Assembly: GCF_018141005.1 (NCBI RefSeq)
Contig: NZ_CP046582.1
Span: 3,906,001-3,970,000, forward strand
From: Erwinia sp. E602
GTDB taxonomy: Bacteria; Pseudomonadota; Gammaproteobacteria; Enterobacterales; Enterobacteriaceae
Reading direction: 5' to 3'
DNA: 64,000 nucleotides
Of this stretch, positions 28,537 through 37,888 are shown one piece after another (positions within the stretch are counted from its first letter, which is position 1; each line of letters opens with the position of its first letter). The translations under genes were made by a program, and so were the position numbers. The notes beneath the pieces are model-generated. The model saw nothing but the letters and a program-made list of their open reading frames with translations. It was not told where the DNA came from and made no database searches.

Positions 28537-29820
28537 ATGACGTCCTCACATTCCAAAAAAACCCATATCGGCAGCCGTGAGCTGCAGCCTGAAACCCAGA
28601 TGCTGAACTACGGCTACGACCCGTCGCTGTCTGAAGGGGCGGTAAAACCCCCGGTGTTTCTGACCTCCACTTTCGTGTTCAACAGCGCGGAAGAGGGTCG
28701 CGACTTCTTTGACTACGTTTCCGGCCGCCGCGAACCACCGCCGGGCGGCGGCAACGGGCTGGTCTACTCACGCTTTAATCACCCCAACAGTGAAATCGTT
28801 GAAGACCGGCTGGCGGTGTATGAGCGCAGCGAGAGCGCGGCGCTGTTCTCCTCCGGCATGTCGGCGATCTCTACCACGCTGCTGGCGTTTGTCCGCCCGG
28901 GTGACGTGGTACTGCACTCGCAGCCGCTGTACGGCGGCACTGAGACGCTGCTGAGCAAAACCTTCCATAACCTGGGCGTGACCAGCGTGGGCTTCAGCGA
29001 CGGCGTCGATGAAGCGGTGGTGCAGGCGGCAGCGGACGCGGCGCTGCTGCAGGGGCGCGTCTCGGTGATCCTGATTGAATCCCCGGCCAACCCGACCAAC
29101 AGCCTGGTGGATATTGCGCTGATCCGCCGGGTGGCGGATCGCATTGAACAGCAGCAGCAGCACCGCCCGGTGATCGCCTGCGATAACACCCTGCTCGGCC
29201 CGGTATTCTCGCGGCCGATTGAGCACGGTGCCGACCTGTCGCTCTACTCGCTGACCAAATACGTCGGCGGCCACTCGGATCTGATCGCCGGCGCGGCGAT
29301 CGGCAGCAAAGCGCTGATCCGTCAGGTGAAGGCGCTGCGTAGCGCGATCGGCACCCAGCTCGATCCGCACTCCAGCTGGATGATTGGCCGCTCGCTGGAG
29401 ACGCTGGCGCTGCGCATGGAGCGGGCCAACGACAATGCGGCCGCGGTAGCCGCCTTCCTGCAGAGCCACCCGAAGGTAGAGCATCTGCACTATCTGCCGT
29501 TCCTTGATGCCGGGTCGGCGGCCGGAAAAGTGTACCGCGCTCAGTGCAGCGGCGCCGGTTCCACCTTCTCCTTTGATATTGTCGGCGGCGAGGATGCCGC
29601 CTTCCGTTTCCTCAATCAGCTGCAGCTGTTTAAGCTGGCGGTCAGCCTCGGTGGCACCGAATCGCTGGCCAGCCACCCGGCCAGCACCACCCACTCCGGC
29701 GTGCCGCTGGCCGTGCGCGAACGTATCGGCATTCAGGCCGCCACGGTCCGGCTGTCGATTGGCATTGAGAATAAAGACGATCTGATCGAGGATCTGCGGC
29801 TGGCGCTGGACGCGTCATAA
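28537..29820 (+). CDS. Cys/Met metabolism PLP-dependent enzyme (cystathionine gamma-synthase family)
   Basis: A 427-residue member of the trans-sulfuration gamma family (cystathionine gamma-synthase, methionine gamma-lyase, O-acetylhomoserine sulfhydrylase). Visible are YSRFNHPN near residue 86 (phosphate-binding YSR), the FSSGMSAIS turn, SPANPT, the Asp of ACDNTLLGP, and the Schiff-base Lys in [11 protein letters not shown]. An insertion ([12 protein letters not shown]) precedes YSR. The exact reaction cannot be read from sequence. It is a stand-alone gene between hpt and cueO, absent there in E. coli. GGAGAA precedes the ATG. Confidence 0.85.
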   Translation: MTSSHSKKTHIGSRELQPETQMLNYGYDPSLSEGAVKPPVFLTSTFVFNSAEEGRDFFDYVSGRREPPPGGGNGLVYSRFNHPNSEIVEDRLAVYERSESAALFSSGMSAISTTLLAFVRPGDVVLHSQPLYGGTETLLSKTFHNLGVTSVGFSDGVDEAVVQAAADAALLQGRVSVILIESPANPTNSLVDIALIRRVADRIEQQQQHRPVIACDNTLLGPVFSRPIEHGADLSLYSLTKYVGGHSDLIAGAAIGSKALIRQVKALRSAIGTQLDPHSSWMIGRSLETLALRMERANDNAAAVAAFLQSHPKVEHLHYLPFLDAGSAAGKVYRAQCSGAGSTFSFDIVGGEDAAFRFLNQLQLFKLAVSLGGTESLASHPASTTHSGVPLAVRERIGIQAATVRLSIGIENKDDLIEDLRLALDAS

Positions 29821-29967
29821 CTGTCGCGGGCCTGCGGCCTGCAAATGGGCGTGCATCCGCCTGCGGCCACAGACCGGTGAGGCAGCGGTCACAGGTCAGG
29901 CGTGCTGCCCCGTCATCATCCGGGCCAGCAGCGTTGCCTGTGAAGGCGGAGGCATCCACGCTGCGTA

Positions 29968-31578
29968 CTACGCCACGGTAAAACCAAGCATCATGCCGGT
30001 ATCTTCATGCTCCAGCAGATGGCAGTGCGCCATGTATGCATGCTGTGCGTCGGCCAGGTGATTAAAGCGCACCAGCACCTCGCTGCGTGCGCCCTCCACC
30101 CGCACCGTGTCCTTCCAGCCGCTGCGGTGGGCGGCCACCGGCTTGCCGTTTTCGCTCAGAATACGGAACTGGGCGCCGTGGATATGGAACGGATGCAGCA
30201 TCATGTCGCCCTCACCCGAAATCGTCCACTTCTCCAGCTCGCCGCGCTTCACCGCAAACGCCGGTTTCGCCATATCAAAGGCCACGCCGTTGATCTGATT
30301 ACCCTGATGGAAATCGTAGACACCCGGCTGCCCGGTTGTCATCCCGCCGTGGTCCATGCCGCTCATCCCGCCGGATGTCGTCGCAGCCTGGGCAACTGGC
30401 GCTGCCGCCGGGGCATGGCCGCCGTGGCCGTCCATCGCCATGCCGGCCATCGCCGCATGACCATACTTCTGCATCAGCGCGGTCATCCCCAGCCGGTCCA
30501 GTTCCGGGTCCATCATCAGCTGCAGCCAGCGGCTGGTCAGCCCCTGCGCTGACGGCACGACGGGCAGGTTCGCCAGCTTATCCGGCAGCGTGCCGCTGGC
30601 GATAATGCGCAGCGGGGTAATGGCCAGCAGCGGCAGCGGCTGGTCAAACGGCTGCAGCGTCATGCCCATCTGACGTACCGGCAGGGTCTGCAGATTAAAG
30701 GGTTTACCGTCAGCGGTATCCACCAGCACCTCATAACGTTCACCCGGCAGCATCGGCAGCTCGCTGACTTTCACCGGCTCCGCCAGCAGGCCACCGTCGC
30801 TGGCGATAACGTACATTGGCCGCTGGTCATCGATGCTCAGGTTCAGCGAGCGGGCGTTGCAGCCGTTCAGCAGCCTCAGGCGCAGCCAGCCGCGCGGCAC
30901 GCCGTGCTGCGGGTAGATCGCACCATTGGTCAGCATGGTGTCACCAAACCAGCCGACCGCCGCGCTCATCACGTCCAGCTGATAGTCAATGCGGCCGTCC
31001 GCGCTCAGGCGCTTATCCTGCAGCACCAGCGGAATGTCGTCGACGCCCCACTGCTTTGGCAACAGCAGCGCGTCACTTTCCGCATCGTTAAGCAGCACCA
31101 GGCCGGCCAGCCCCTGCGCCACCTGATACCCGGTACGGCCATGCTGGTGCGGGTGAAACCAGCAGGTGGCCGCGGGCTGATCGGGGGTAAAACTGACTTG
31201 CCGGCTCTGGCCGGGTTCAATCCGCGCCTGCGGCCCGCCGTCCACCTCACCCGGCAGTTCCAGCCCGTGCCAGTGGACGGTGGTCGCCTCCGGCAGCCGG
31301 TTATGCAGGGTAATGTTGACCGTTTTACCGCGATCCAGCCGCAGCGCCGGGCCGAGCAGGTCACCGTTGTAACCCCAGGTCGGCACCGATTGACCGCGCC
31401 ACTGCGTGCTGCCGGCCTGCGCAACCAGGCTGATGTCGCCGCGGGCATCGGCGCCGAGCAGCGCCGGGATCGGCAACAGCGGGCGGGACTCAGCCGCCAG
31501 CAGCGAACGGCTCCACAGCGGCAGCGCGCTGGCCGCACCCAGCGCGGCACTTAACTTGATAAACTCTCGACGTTGCAT
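29968..31578 (-). CDS. cueO: Multicopper oxidase CueO
   Basis: Periplasmic cuprous oxidase that protects against copper. It has 536 residues from the second of two adjacent ATGs, which has AGGA at better spacing. Twin-arginine signal MQRREFIKL to about residue 28; three cupredoxin domains; copper ligands in HWHG, HPHQHG, HPFHIHG and [13 protein letters not shown]. The Met-rich insert near residues 370-405 ([24 protein letters not shown]) is present but has fewer Met and more Ala/Pro than in E. coli. A CueR-type promoter precedes it. Confidence 0.96.
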   Translation of the reverse strand: MQRREFIKLSAALGAASALPLWSRSLLAAESRPLLPIPALLGADARGDISLVAQAGSTQWRGQSVPTWGYNGDLLGPALRLDRGKTVNITLHNRLPEATTVHWHGLELPGEVDGGPQARIEPGQSRQVSFTPDQPAATCWFHPHQHGRTGYQVAQGLAGLVLLNDAESDALLLPKQWGVDDIPLVLQDKRLSADGRIDYQLDVMSAAVGWFGDTMLTNGAIYPQHGVPRGWLRLRLLNGCNARSLNLSIDDQRPMYVIASDGGLLAEPVKVSELPMLPGERYEVLVDTADGKPFNLQTLPVRQMGMTLQPFDQPLPLLAITPLRIIASGTLPDKLANLPVVPSAQGLTSRWLQLMMDPELDRLGMTALMQKYGHAAMAGMAMDGHGGHAPAAAPVAQAATTSGGMSGMDHGGMTTGQPGVYDFHQGNQINGVAFDMAKPAFAVKRGELEKWTISGEGDMMLHPFHIHGAQFRILSENGKPVAAHRSGWKDTVRVEGARSEVLVRFNHLADAQHAYMAHCHLLEHEDTGMMLGFTVA

Positions 31579-31614
31579 CATTCATTCCTGTACCGGATGT
31601 TCATAGCTGAAATC

Positions 31615-31645
31615 AGCATAAACCCTGCCCCAGCGGTAAGGTCAA
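31615..31645 (-). promoter_or_regulatory. CueR-type promoter of cueO
   Basis: On the minus strand TTGACC (31645-31640) and TATGCT (31620-31615) are separated by 19 bp, the over-long spacer typical of MerR-family activated promoters. The spacer region holds the imperfect dyad ACCTTACC...GGCAGGGT, like CueR sites at copA and cueO. It lies 37 bases upstream of the start codon. Confidence 0.8.
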
Positions 31646-31758
31646 GCGCAGAAAGCCGGGATGGCAGCGCGTCTCCAGGATATTTCTACCGCAAAAGGGG
31701 CTGGCACCCGGCCAGAACTGTGCTAACGTCTGGTTATTGCACACGTTAGAGACTAACC

Positions 31759-32106
31759 ATGAAGAAAAGCATCAAGGCTCTGTTGTTGCTGGGGCTGTTT
31801 GGCTTCTCCTCTACCAGCTTCGCCCTGAGCGAATCGGAAGCAGAAGATTTGGCCGATTTAACCGCCGTGTTTGTTTACCTGAAAAATGACTGTGGCTACC
31901 AGGATTTACCCGACGGGCAGATCCGCCGTGCGCTGGTGTTCTTTGCACAGCAAAATCGTTGGGATTTAACCAATTACGACAGCTTCAATATGAAAGCACT
32001 GGGTGAAGAGAGCTACCGCGACCTCAGCGGCATTGCGGTCGCCAACGACAAAAAATGCAAATCGCTGGCGCGCGACTCCCTGAGCCTGCTGGCCTACGTC
32101 AAGTAA
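31759..32106 (+). CDS. yacC: PulS/OutS-family small secreted protein YacC
   Basis: The 115-residue protein matches E. coli YacC in length and nearly throughout (ALSESEAEDLADLTAVFV, GQIRRALVFFAQQN, ALARDSLSLLAYVK-type end). A signal peptide ends after SFA. Two cysteines (NDCGYQ, KKCKS) probably form the family's disulfide. The family includes pilotins of type II secretion secretins; YacC itself has no proven role and no T2SS genes are nearby. A 7-bp inverted repeat CTAACGT/ACGTTAG (31723-31729, 31743-31749) precedes the gene. Confidence 0.9.
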   Translation: MKKSIKALLLLGLFGFSSTSFALSESEAEDLADLTAVFVYLKNDCGYQDLPDGQIRRALVFFAQQNRWDLTNYDSFNMKALGEESYRDLSGIAVANDKKCKSLARDSLSLLAYVK

Positions 32107-32207
32107 CTCCCTCTCCTGCCTGCCGAATCCTGACCGTGCAACCACGGTCATAAATCGCTATGCTGTTTCGCCTGATTTCCACGCTGCGATGAGGAGCAAC
32201 CCCCACC

Positions 32208-33077
32208 ATGGCCGATCAAGAGAGATGGCATGAAACTCTGCACGCCGGTTTTGGGCAGTATTTCACCGTTGATCAGGTGTTGTACCGCGAAAAAACCGAA
32301 CATCAGGATCTGGTGATCTTCGAGAACGCCGAACTGGGCCGCGTGATGGCGCTGGACGGCGTGGTGCAAACCACCGAGCGCGACGAATTTATTTACCACG
32401 AAATGATGACCCACGTGCCGCTGCTGGCGCACGGCGCGGCGAAGCGCGTGCTGATTATCGGTGGCGGCGACGGCGCGATGCTGCGCGAAGTCAGCCGCCA
32501 CCGCAACGTTGAGCAGATAACCATGGTCGAGATCGACGCCGGCGTGGTCAGTTTCTGCCGCCAGTATCTGCCCAACCACAGCGCCGGTGCCTATGACGAT
32601 CCGCGCTTTACGCTGGTGATTGACGATGGCGTGAATTTTGTCCGCCAGAGCGCGGAAAAATTCGACGTGATCATCTCCGACTGCACCGATCCGATCGGGC
32701 CCGGCGAGAGCCTGTTTACCTCCGACTTTTACGCCGGCTGCCACCGCTGTCTCAATGAAAACGGCATCTTCGTGGCACAGAACGGCGTCTGCTTCCTGCA
32801 GCAGGATGAAGCGGTCGGCAGCCACCGCAAGCTGAGCCACTATTTCAAAGACGTCAGCTTCTATCAGGCCGCGGTGCCAACCTACTACGGCGGCATCATG
32901 ACCTTTGCCTGGGCCAGCGACAATCCGGCGCTACGCCAGTTGGATCCCGCCACCCTGGCCGCCCGCTATGCAGCCTCAGGGCTGGGCTGCCGCTACTACA
33001 ACCCGGCGATCCACAGTGGCAGCTTTGCCCTGCCCCAGTATCTGCTGGACGCACTCACCGACCGGGAGGGGGAATAA
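32208..33077 (+). CDS. speE: Spermidine synthase
   Basis: Transfers the aminopropyl group from decarboxylated S-adenosylmethionine to putrescine. The protein has 289 residues with an N-terminal beta domain and a Rossmann fold: [24 protein letters not shown], and the catalytic-Asp segment [21 protein letters not shown] precedes the ATG. The speD start codon abuts its stop. Confidence 0.98.
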   Translation: MADQERWHETLHAGFGQYFTVDQVLYREKTEHQDLVIFENAELGRVMALDGVVQTTERDEFIYHEMMTHVPLLAHGAAKRVLIIGGGDGAMLREVSRHRNVEQITMVEIDAGVVSFCRQYLPNHSAGAYDDPRFTLVIDDGVNFVRQSAEKFDVIISDCTDPIGPGESLFTSDFYAGCHRCLNENGIFVAQNGVCFLQQDEAVGSHRKLSHYFKDVSFYQAAVPTYYGGIMTFAWASDNPALRQLDPATLAARYAASGLGCRYYNPAIHSGSFALPQYLLDALTDREGE

Positions 33078-33887
33078 TTGCAAAAGCTGAAACTGCACGG
33101 CTTTAATAACCTGACCAAGAGCCTGAGCTTTTGTATCTACGACATTTGCTACGCCAGCAGCGACGCAGAGCGCGATGGCTATATCGCCTATATCGACGAA
33201 CAGTACAACGCCAACCGCCTGACGGAGATCCTCACCGAGACCTGCTCAATTATCGGTGCTAACGTGCTGAATATCGCCCGCCAGGACTATGAACCACAGG
33301 GGGCCAGCGTCACCATTCTGGTCAGCGAAGAGCCTGTCGATCCTAAGAGCATCGATAACTCTGAACACCCCGGCCCGCTGCCCGGTTCGGTGGTGGCGCA
33401 CCTGGATAAGAGCCATATCTGCGTGCACACCTACCCGGAGAGCCACCCGGAGGGCGGGCTTTGTACCTTCCGCGCCGATATTGAAGTGTCCACCTGCGGA
33501 GTGATCTCGCCGCTCAAGGCGCTGAACTACCTGATCCACCAGCTGGAGTCAGATATCGTCACCATCGACTATCGCGTGCGCGGCTTCACCCGCGATGTGA
33601 ACGGCCTGAAGCACTTTATCGATCACGAAATTAATTCGATTCAGAATTTTATGTCAGACGATATGCTGTCGATGTATGACATGGTGGATGTTAATGTTTA
33701 TCAGGAAAATATTTTCCACACCAAGATGCTGCTGAAGGAGTTTGACCTGAAGCACTATCTGTTTAACACCCGGCCGGAAGATCTCAGCCCGCAGGAACAT
33801 AAACGCATTACCGATCTGCTGTGGAAAGAGATGCGTGAAATCCATTACGGCCGCAATATCCCGGCGGTGGGATTAAAAATAACGTAA
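33078..33887 (+). CDS. speD: S-adenosylmethionine decarboxylase proenzyme
   Basis: Supplies decarboxylated SAM to SpeE. This pyruvoyl enzyme has 269 residues and self-cleaves before Ser112 ([15 protein letters not shown]). It uses a TTG start directly after the speE stop, with a purine-rich GGGAGGGGG site inside the speE end. The C-terminus is about five residues longer (VGLKIT) than E. coli SpeD. A UUCG-loop terminator follows. Confidence 0.97.
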   Translation: MQKLKLHGFNNLTKSLSFCIYDICYASSDAERDGYIAYIDEQYNANRLTEILTETCSIIGANVLNIARQDYEPQGASVTILVSEEPVDPKSIDNSEHPGPLPGSVVAHLDKSHICVHTYPESHPEGGLCTFRADIEVSTCGVISPLKALNYLIHQLESDIVTIDYRVRGFTRDVNGLKHFIDHEINSIQNFMSDDMLSMYDMVDVNVYQENIFHTKMLLKEFDLKHYLFNTRPEDLSPQEHKRITDLLWKEMREIHYGRNIPAVGLKIT

Positions 33888-33909
33888 CGGCAACAGTTTA
33901 TTTACCTTC

Positions 33910-33929
33910 AGGCGATCTTCGGGTCGCCT
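33910..33929 (+). terminator. speED terminator with UUCG tetraloop
   Basis: The stem AGGCGATC/GGTCGCCT (one T-G wobble) closes a C(UUCG)G tetraloop and is followed by a T/A-rich tract (TATTATT). It starts 23 bases after the speD stop. Confidence 0.85.
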
Positions 33930-33969
33930 TATTATTCCCCTCAGATAAAAAGCCACTCTCTTTTCAGTT

Positions 33970-33987
33970 TTGCGTAGCGTTACGCAA
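33970..33987. promoter_or_regulatory. Dyad upstream of the two-gene cassette
   Basis: TTGCGTA and TACGCAA (7 bp each, perfect) are separated by GCGT, 76 bases upstream of the first cassette gene. It is a candidate operator; no known regulator motif was recognised. Confidence 0.4.
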
Positions 33988-34062
33988 TTAATCGTTCGCG
34001 CAGAGATTGCCTAGCCGTCAGCCCCGGCGCATGCTTATCGGACCAGCATAAGGATGCGTGCA

Positions 34063-34509
34063 ATGAATACGTTTAAAACACTGAATTACGAGAGTGCGTT
34101 ACATATAGGTGAGTTTATCGTGGAGGGAAAGAAGTATGAAATCTATTTTTTGCAGATTAATGACATCCGTACAACTAACATTTTATTACCTGAAGACGTT
34201 ACACCAATGAACAGCAGCATCTATGAAGTGGCCTTTGACAGCTATGAAAATCAACGCAACCATACTCACTATGCGAGAGAAAATATCGGTTATTCTGCAA
34301 TAAAAGTTTTCCGCCGGGTTATCGATTTAATTTTTGAGCATTACGAAGAGCATCAACCTGGATTTTATTGCTTCCGTGCTGAAGATGAAAAACTGGAGGT
34401 TTTTTATCAGTCTATTTTAAGTATACTGATAAGGAAACATCCCGGATTTATCGTACAACGTGCAGCAGGAGATAAAGACTATGTTATCAGAACACCGTTC
34501 AGCCTCTGA
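34063..34509 (+). CDS. Hypothetical protein, first gene of an AT-rich two-gene cassette
   Basis: A 148-residue soluble protein with no signal peptide or membrane segment. I do not recognise the family. It is acidic/aromatic with Tyr-rich strands (KKYEIYFLQINDIRTTNIL), then a helical part (SAIKVFRRVIDLIFEHYEEHQ) and a C-terminal IRKHPGFIVQR. Base composition is clearly AT-richer than the flanking speD and yacL, suggesting transfer. The ATG at 34063 follows AAGGATGCG; the ATG at 34054 is an alternative. It overlaps the next gene by 29 bases. Confidence 0.7.
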   Translation: MNTFKTLNYESALHIGEFIVEGKKYEIYFLQINDIRTTNILLPEDVTPMNSSIYEVAFDSYENQRNHTHYARENIGYSAIKVFRRVIDLIFEHYEEHQPGFYCFRAEDEKLEVFYQSILSILIRKHPGFIVQRAAGDKDYVIRTPFSL

Positions 34510-34684
34510 ACCCCTGTTAGCCTCAGAGGAGCACTATGCCCGCGTCCGTGCCCACAAGACAGAATGGGTCACGCGTGCCAGGGAAGCCGTGGAACAGGCG
34601 AGAAAAGACGGCACGCTGAAAGAGACCGTGACGGCGGACGGCACGCGTTTCCTGTCGCTAACGATGCCGTCTGAGCGGCGCTAA
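34481..34684 (+). CDS. Hypothetical small protein, second gene of the cassette
   Basis: A 67-residue, charged, mostly helical protein (HYARVRAHKTEWVTRAREAVEQARKDGTL) with a short C-terminal strand ending FLSLTMPSERR. It starts at an ATG with AGGAG nine bases upstream, inside the end of the preceding gene. The overlap and tiny size recall toxin-antitoxin or immunity pairs, but no family is recognised and this remains a guess. Confidence 0.65.
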   Translation: MLSEHRSASEPLLASEEHYARVRAHKTEWVTRAREAVEQARKDGTLKETVTADGTRFLSLTMPSERR

Positions 34685-34788
34685 CCGCAGCAAGCAGGCT
34701 GAGCAGAGTGGTGCAGCCTGACAGGTCTTATGCGGCTCACTTGCCGCCCGCGACTCCGCTGCTGCCTGGGTCCTGCTGGCGACCAGCC

Positions 34789-35151
34789 TCAGCGCCCCTG
34801 CAAAAACCGGCGGTAAGCCGCGATCACAGCGAGAAAATCCTCCACGCCGCAGAACGACAGGCTCTCTTCATCATAGTAGCTCATGCCCTCTTCCATCTCA
34901 TCGCCTTCAATGCTCAGCTGATTGGCGCGGATCATCACCTCTTCTTCATCGAGCAGCAGCGTATATTCGCGGCCGACGTTCTGCCACTGGCGAATGCTGC
35001 CTTTCACCTCCGCCACGGCGGCTTCCACCTCGTCAAGCAGCGTCAGGTTTTCATTCGCCTCATCGTTGAACCAGTGGCCGATGGCTTCATGGCCCATCGA
35101 CATGCGCACCTTCACCCCCCCGGTGATATCGCGTAAAAATTCATATTCCAT
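34789..35151 (-). CDS. yacL: UPF0231 family protein YacL
   Basis: The 120-residue acidic cytosolic protein has the same length as E. coli YacL, with [28 protein letters not shown] and [25 protein letters not shown] conserved. Its function is unknown. I start at MEYEFLRD, which has GAGGAA upstream, not at the in-frame ATG 36 bases earlier. Confidence 0.95.
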   Translation of the reverse strand: MEYEFLRDITGGVKVRMSMGHEAIGHWFNDEANENLTLLDEVEAAVAEVKGSIRQWQNVGREYTLLLDEEEVMIRANQLSIEGDEMEEGMSYYDEESLSFCGVEDFLAVIAAYRRFLQGR

Positions 35152-35292
35152 CGTATGTTCCTCGGGATTGTTGCTGCATTCTGGCACTTCAGCAAAAGAT
35201 TAATGCGCTATGGCGCGCAATATTACCGTAATGGACAGGAAAAACAGCTTAAAACCACGCGAGGGGAGCGGATTGCAGAAAATACGGGGGAG

Positions 35293-35325
35293 ATGACCAC
35301 GCCGCCCGACGGGCGGCGTGGTCAT
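35293..35325 (-). terminator. Long perfect hairpin at the 3' end of the secreted protease gene
   Basis: A 15-bp perfect stem (ATGACCACGCCGCCC and its complement) with a GAC loop starts 7 bases after the protease stop. No uninterrupted U-tract follows, but its position and stability fit a 3'-end structure. Confidence 0.65.
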
Positions 35326-35332
35326 GCAGAGG

Positions 35333-37642
35333 TTAGTGGATCAGAGTCCAGGCCTGCTGCCAGGCGCTACCGATACCCGGCTCAAAATGATTGCTGGCGG
35401 AGGTCCACTGCGAGCAGTAGCCGCTGTAAGGCCAGGGCTTGCACTGATAGACTTTGCCCGTGGCAGGCTGCAACACCGTGGTGCCGGCCTGATACCCCTT
35501 TAATCCGGCAGGGAAGATGTGATCGTAATCCTCCGGCTGAGGTTCTGGTTCTGGCTCCGGTTCTGGCTCCGGCTCTGGTTCCGGCTCTGGTTTTTCCCAC
35601 TCTTTTGGCGGCACAGTGAGATCAACCTCAACCAGCAGCGGCTGGGTAAACGCATCACGGCTGGCGATGACCGGAACCATCCCCTGGTAGTGGCCCCCTG
35701 GTAAATCTGCATTATCCTCCGCGACATAGGAAAGCTGCAGGCTGGCAGGCGGAGCGCCCACACCGCAGCCGGTCATGCTGTTCATCGGGCGCAGGGCCGG
35801 GCTGCAGCGGGTTTTGCGCTGACCGCGCAGCTTCACCACCTGCAACTGGCCTGCTTCATTTTTTACCTGCACAGTCAGCGGTGAATAGCCGGTGCCACCA
35901 CTCAGCAGGGTCATCGGTCCCTGTCCGGACCTGACCGCCAGGAATCCAATGTTGGTGGTGTGCTTCACCGGTTCACTCAGCGCAGGCTGGCTTTCGGTCA
36001 GACGCATTTTCATCACCTGCGCATCCGGCGAGAACGGTGAGCTGAACGGGTCGTAATACTCCGAGCTGAACGGCAGGATCAGGTTTTTAACGTTCCTGCC
36101 GTCAGCCTGGCGATTCAGTGAAAAGGCCATCCAGCCGGTCAGGAGTCCGTCATCCATTCCCGGATTGTCCCGTGAGCTGGCCGACAGGTTCAGCTTTCCG
36201 GACAGCGTGCCGTCAGGTCCCGCCAGTGGATGCAGACGCACCGTGATATCGCTCACCTTACCTGCAGCCGATCGCCCTTTGGCAGTAAACAGATAGTCGT
36301 TACCGTCGCGCTTCATCCGGCTGGCATCCAGCGCCGCAATATCAACCGCATCAGTAACGCCGCTGTCCACCGTCGCCGGCAGGCCGGGAGCAAAGCTGAC
36401 CGGGACCACCTTAACCTTACCTTTACCCTGGCTGGCCGAAACCGGGAGATTAGCGGCGGGCAGAAGATGCTTAATACCGTTATACACGACGCGGCTGTTA
36501 ACCCCGGTATTGTGATTGCTGCTGCCACCATAATGCAGGGCCAGCACACCGTTGCTGCGCTGTGAGAGAACCGGGGAACCGGATGAACCACCGTAGGTAT
36601 CGCAGTTGTACTTCACTTTGTCAGCGCTGGCGCTAATGACGCCACACGCCTGACCATTATCTGCTAATGAGCTGATCTGGCGTGGCCTGCCGCCAGGATG
36701 CTGCGGAACGTAGAGCGGATGCCCGCTCAGCTGTCCTGGCTCGCTTTCCGTATCCAGCCACAGCGCACCAAAGAACGGTACGATGCCGGCTTCCTGCCAG
36801 GCCAGTTCATCCGCCTGGTACAGCGACCAGTCATGATTACCCGGTGCCGGTGCGCCGGGGCCCTGGCCTGATGCCACCACACGCTGGCTTTTAATGGTCA
36901 GGAAATTGTCCACGTCGGCATTCTCACTGTCACAGTCGGACGAACGATAGTGATAAATCAGCGAGTGTTTCTTTTCGCCAATATCGCCGGCTACGTGATG
37001 GTTGGTCATTACCCAGGGCCCGCCCGCAATGTTCCAGCCGGAGGCACCATTGGCCTTAACCACCGCCCGGCTGTGACCATAGATCTCCTCATTCAGTTTA
37101 TAACAGGCCGCCTGCTTTATCTGGCTGCTGCCAATGATGACGCGCGCTTTTGCCATACCCTGAGCGCGGTAGCCAAGGATCTGCACACCATCCTCTGCTG
37201 CCGGTTTACCGTCGGGGTAAACCACCCGCACAGTGACCTTACCGCCGAGAAGCGTGTCGCTTTCGAAACCCGTCACGCCCTGCTCAGAATAAAAATCCGC
37301 ATCGTTATAAATATAACTCTGGCGATTATCTTCTGAAAAGACCTGAAGCCAGGATCCGGGTGATAATTTAATTTTCCCAAATACTACCGTCAGCGACCGG
37401 GTATTTTTTTCTGCCGTAATATCTGCCAGTGCAGAATGATTTTCCGCCATGCGTTCAAGCAGACTGATCGGTGCCGGCAGCGGCGTCAGGGGCACTTCAC
37501 TGCGGGTGTCATACTGCAACTGTGGCGCAGTCGGCGCACCGGCCAGCGTAGACAGGGGCACTGAGCCCATCAGACAGGGTATCAGTACTGACAATATCTG
37601 GCGGCGGAATGTTCTTTTTCCATTTTGTTGAGGCGTAAACAT
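35333..37642 (-). CDS. Secreted trypsin-like serine protease with Pro-Glu linker and carbohydrate-binding-like C-terminus
   Basis: 769 residues from the ATG with AGGAA upstream. A signal peptide covers about 1-35 ([20 protein letters not shown]). A beta-rich N-terminal domain runs to about 160. A chymotrypsin-fold protease follows, with His in VMTNHHVAG (about 215), Asp in NHDWSLY (271) and Ser in GGSSGSPVL (354); the GSSGSP form resembles V8/glutamyl endopeptidases. A further beta-rich region leads to a (Pro-Glu)n linker near 690-712. The C-terminal ~55 residues are aromatic-rich with paired cysteines ([10 protein letters not shown]), like small chitin/carbohydrate-binding modules. It is probably an exported degradative enzyme and is absent from E. 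coli at this locus. Confidence 0.82.
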   Translation of the reverse strand: MFTPQQNGKRTFRRQILSVLIPCLMGSVPLSTLAGAPTAPQLQYDTRSEVPLTPLPAPISLLERMAENHSALADITAEKNTRSLTVVFGKIKLSPGSWLQVFSEDNRQSYIYNDADFYSEQGVTGFESDTLLGGKVTVRVVYPDGKPAAEDGVQILGYRAQGMAKARVIIGSSQIKQAACYKLNEEIYGHSRAVVKANGASGWNIAGGPWVMTNHHVAGDIGEKKHSLIYHYRSSDCDSENADVDNFLTIKSQRVVASGQGPGAPAPGNHDWSLYQADELAWQEAGIVPFFGALWLDTESEPGQLSGHPLYVPQHPGGRPRQISSLADNGQACGVISASADKVKYNCDTYGGSSGSPVLSQRSNGVLALHYGGSSNHNTGVNSRVVYNGIKHLLPAANLPVSASQGKGKVKVVPVSFAPGLPATVDSGVTDAVDIAALDASRMKRDGNDYLFTAKGRSAAGKVSDITVRLHPLAGPDGTLSGKLNLSASSRDNPGMDDGLLTGWMAFSLNRQADGRNVKNLILPFSSEYYDPFSSPFSPDAQVMKMRLTESQPALSEPVKHTTNIGFLAVRSGQGPMTLLSGGTGYSPLTVQVKNEAGQLQVVKLRGQRKTRCSPALRPMNSMTGCGVGAPPASLQLSYVAEDNADLPGGHYQGMVPVIASRDAFTQPLLVEVDLTVPPKEWEKPEPEPEPEPEPEPEPEPQPEDYDHIFPAGLKGYQAGTTVLQPATGKVYQCKPWPYSGYCSQWTSASNHFEPGIGSAWQQAWTLIH

Positions 37643-37844
37643 GACATCATTTCCTGTGGCATTAACAGCGACCTTTTCAGCCCGGAATTCTGCAACGGTG
37701 GCCTCAGCCAGGCAATTCAATAACGGCTTAACAGGCAGTATTAATGAATAATTAAGGAGATAAATGACAGGAAATGAGAAAAAACAAGACGGAAATTAAA
37801 CAAGATGCGAGTTTAATTAAAAATAAGACATTAACTTGCACCAA

Positions 37845-37876
37845 AAAAAAAGAGCCGATAGTCGGCTCTTTTTTAT
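37845..37876 (-). terminator. acnB intrinsic terminator
   Basis: AGAGCCGA and TCGGCTCT flank a 3-nt loop, with A and T runs on either side, giving a U-tract on both strands. It begins 12 bases after the acnB stop. Confidence 0.92.
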
Positions 37877-37888
37877 TACGCTGATTAA

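Noticed and set aside
35519..35704. Phe/Trp/Leu-rich plus-strand frame near the protease 3' end
   Set aside because: It is the complement of the Pro-Glu linker repeat; the low-complexity composition arises from that repeat.
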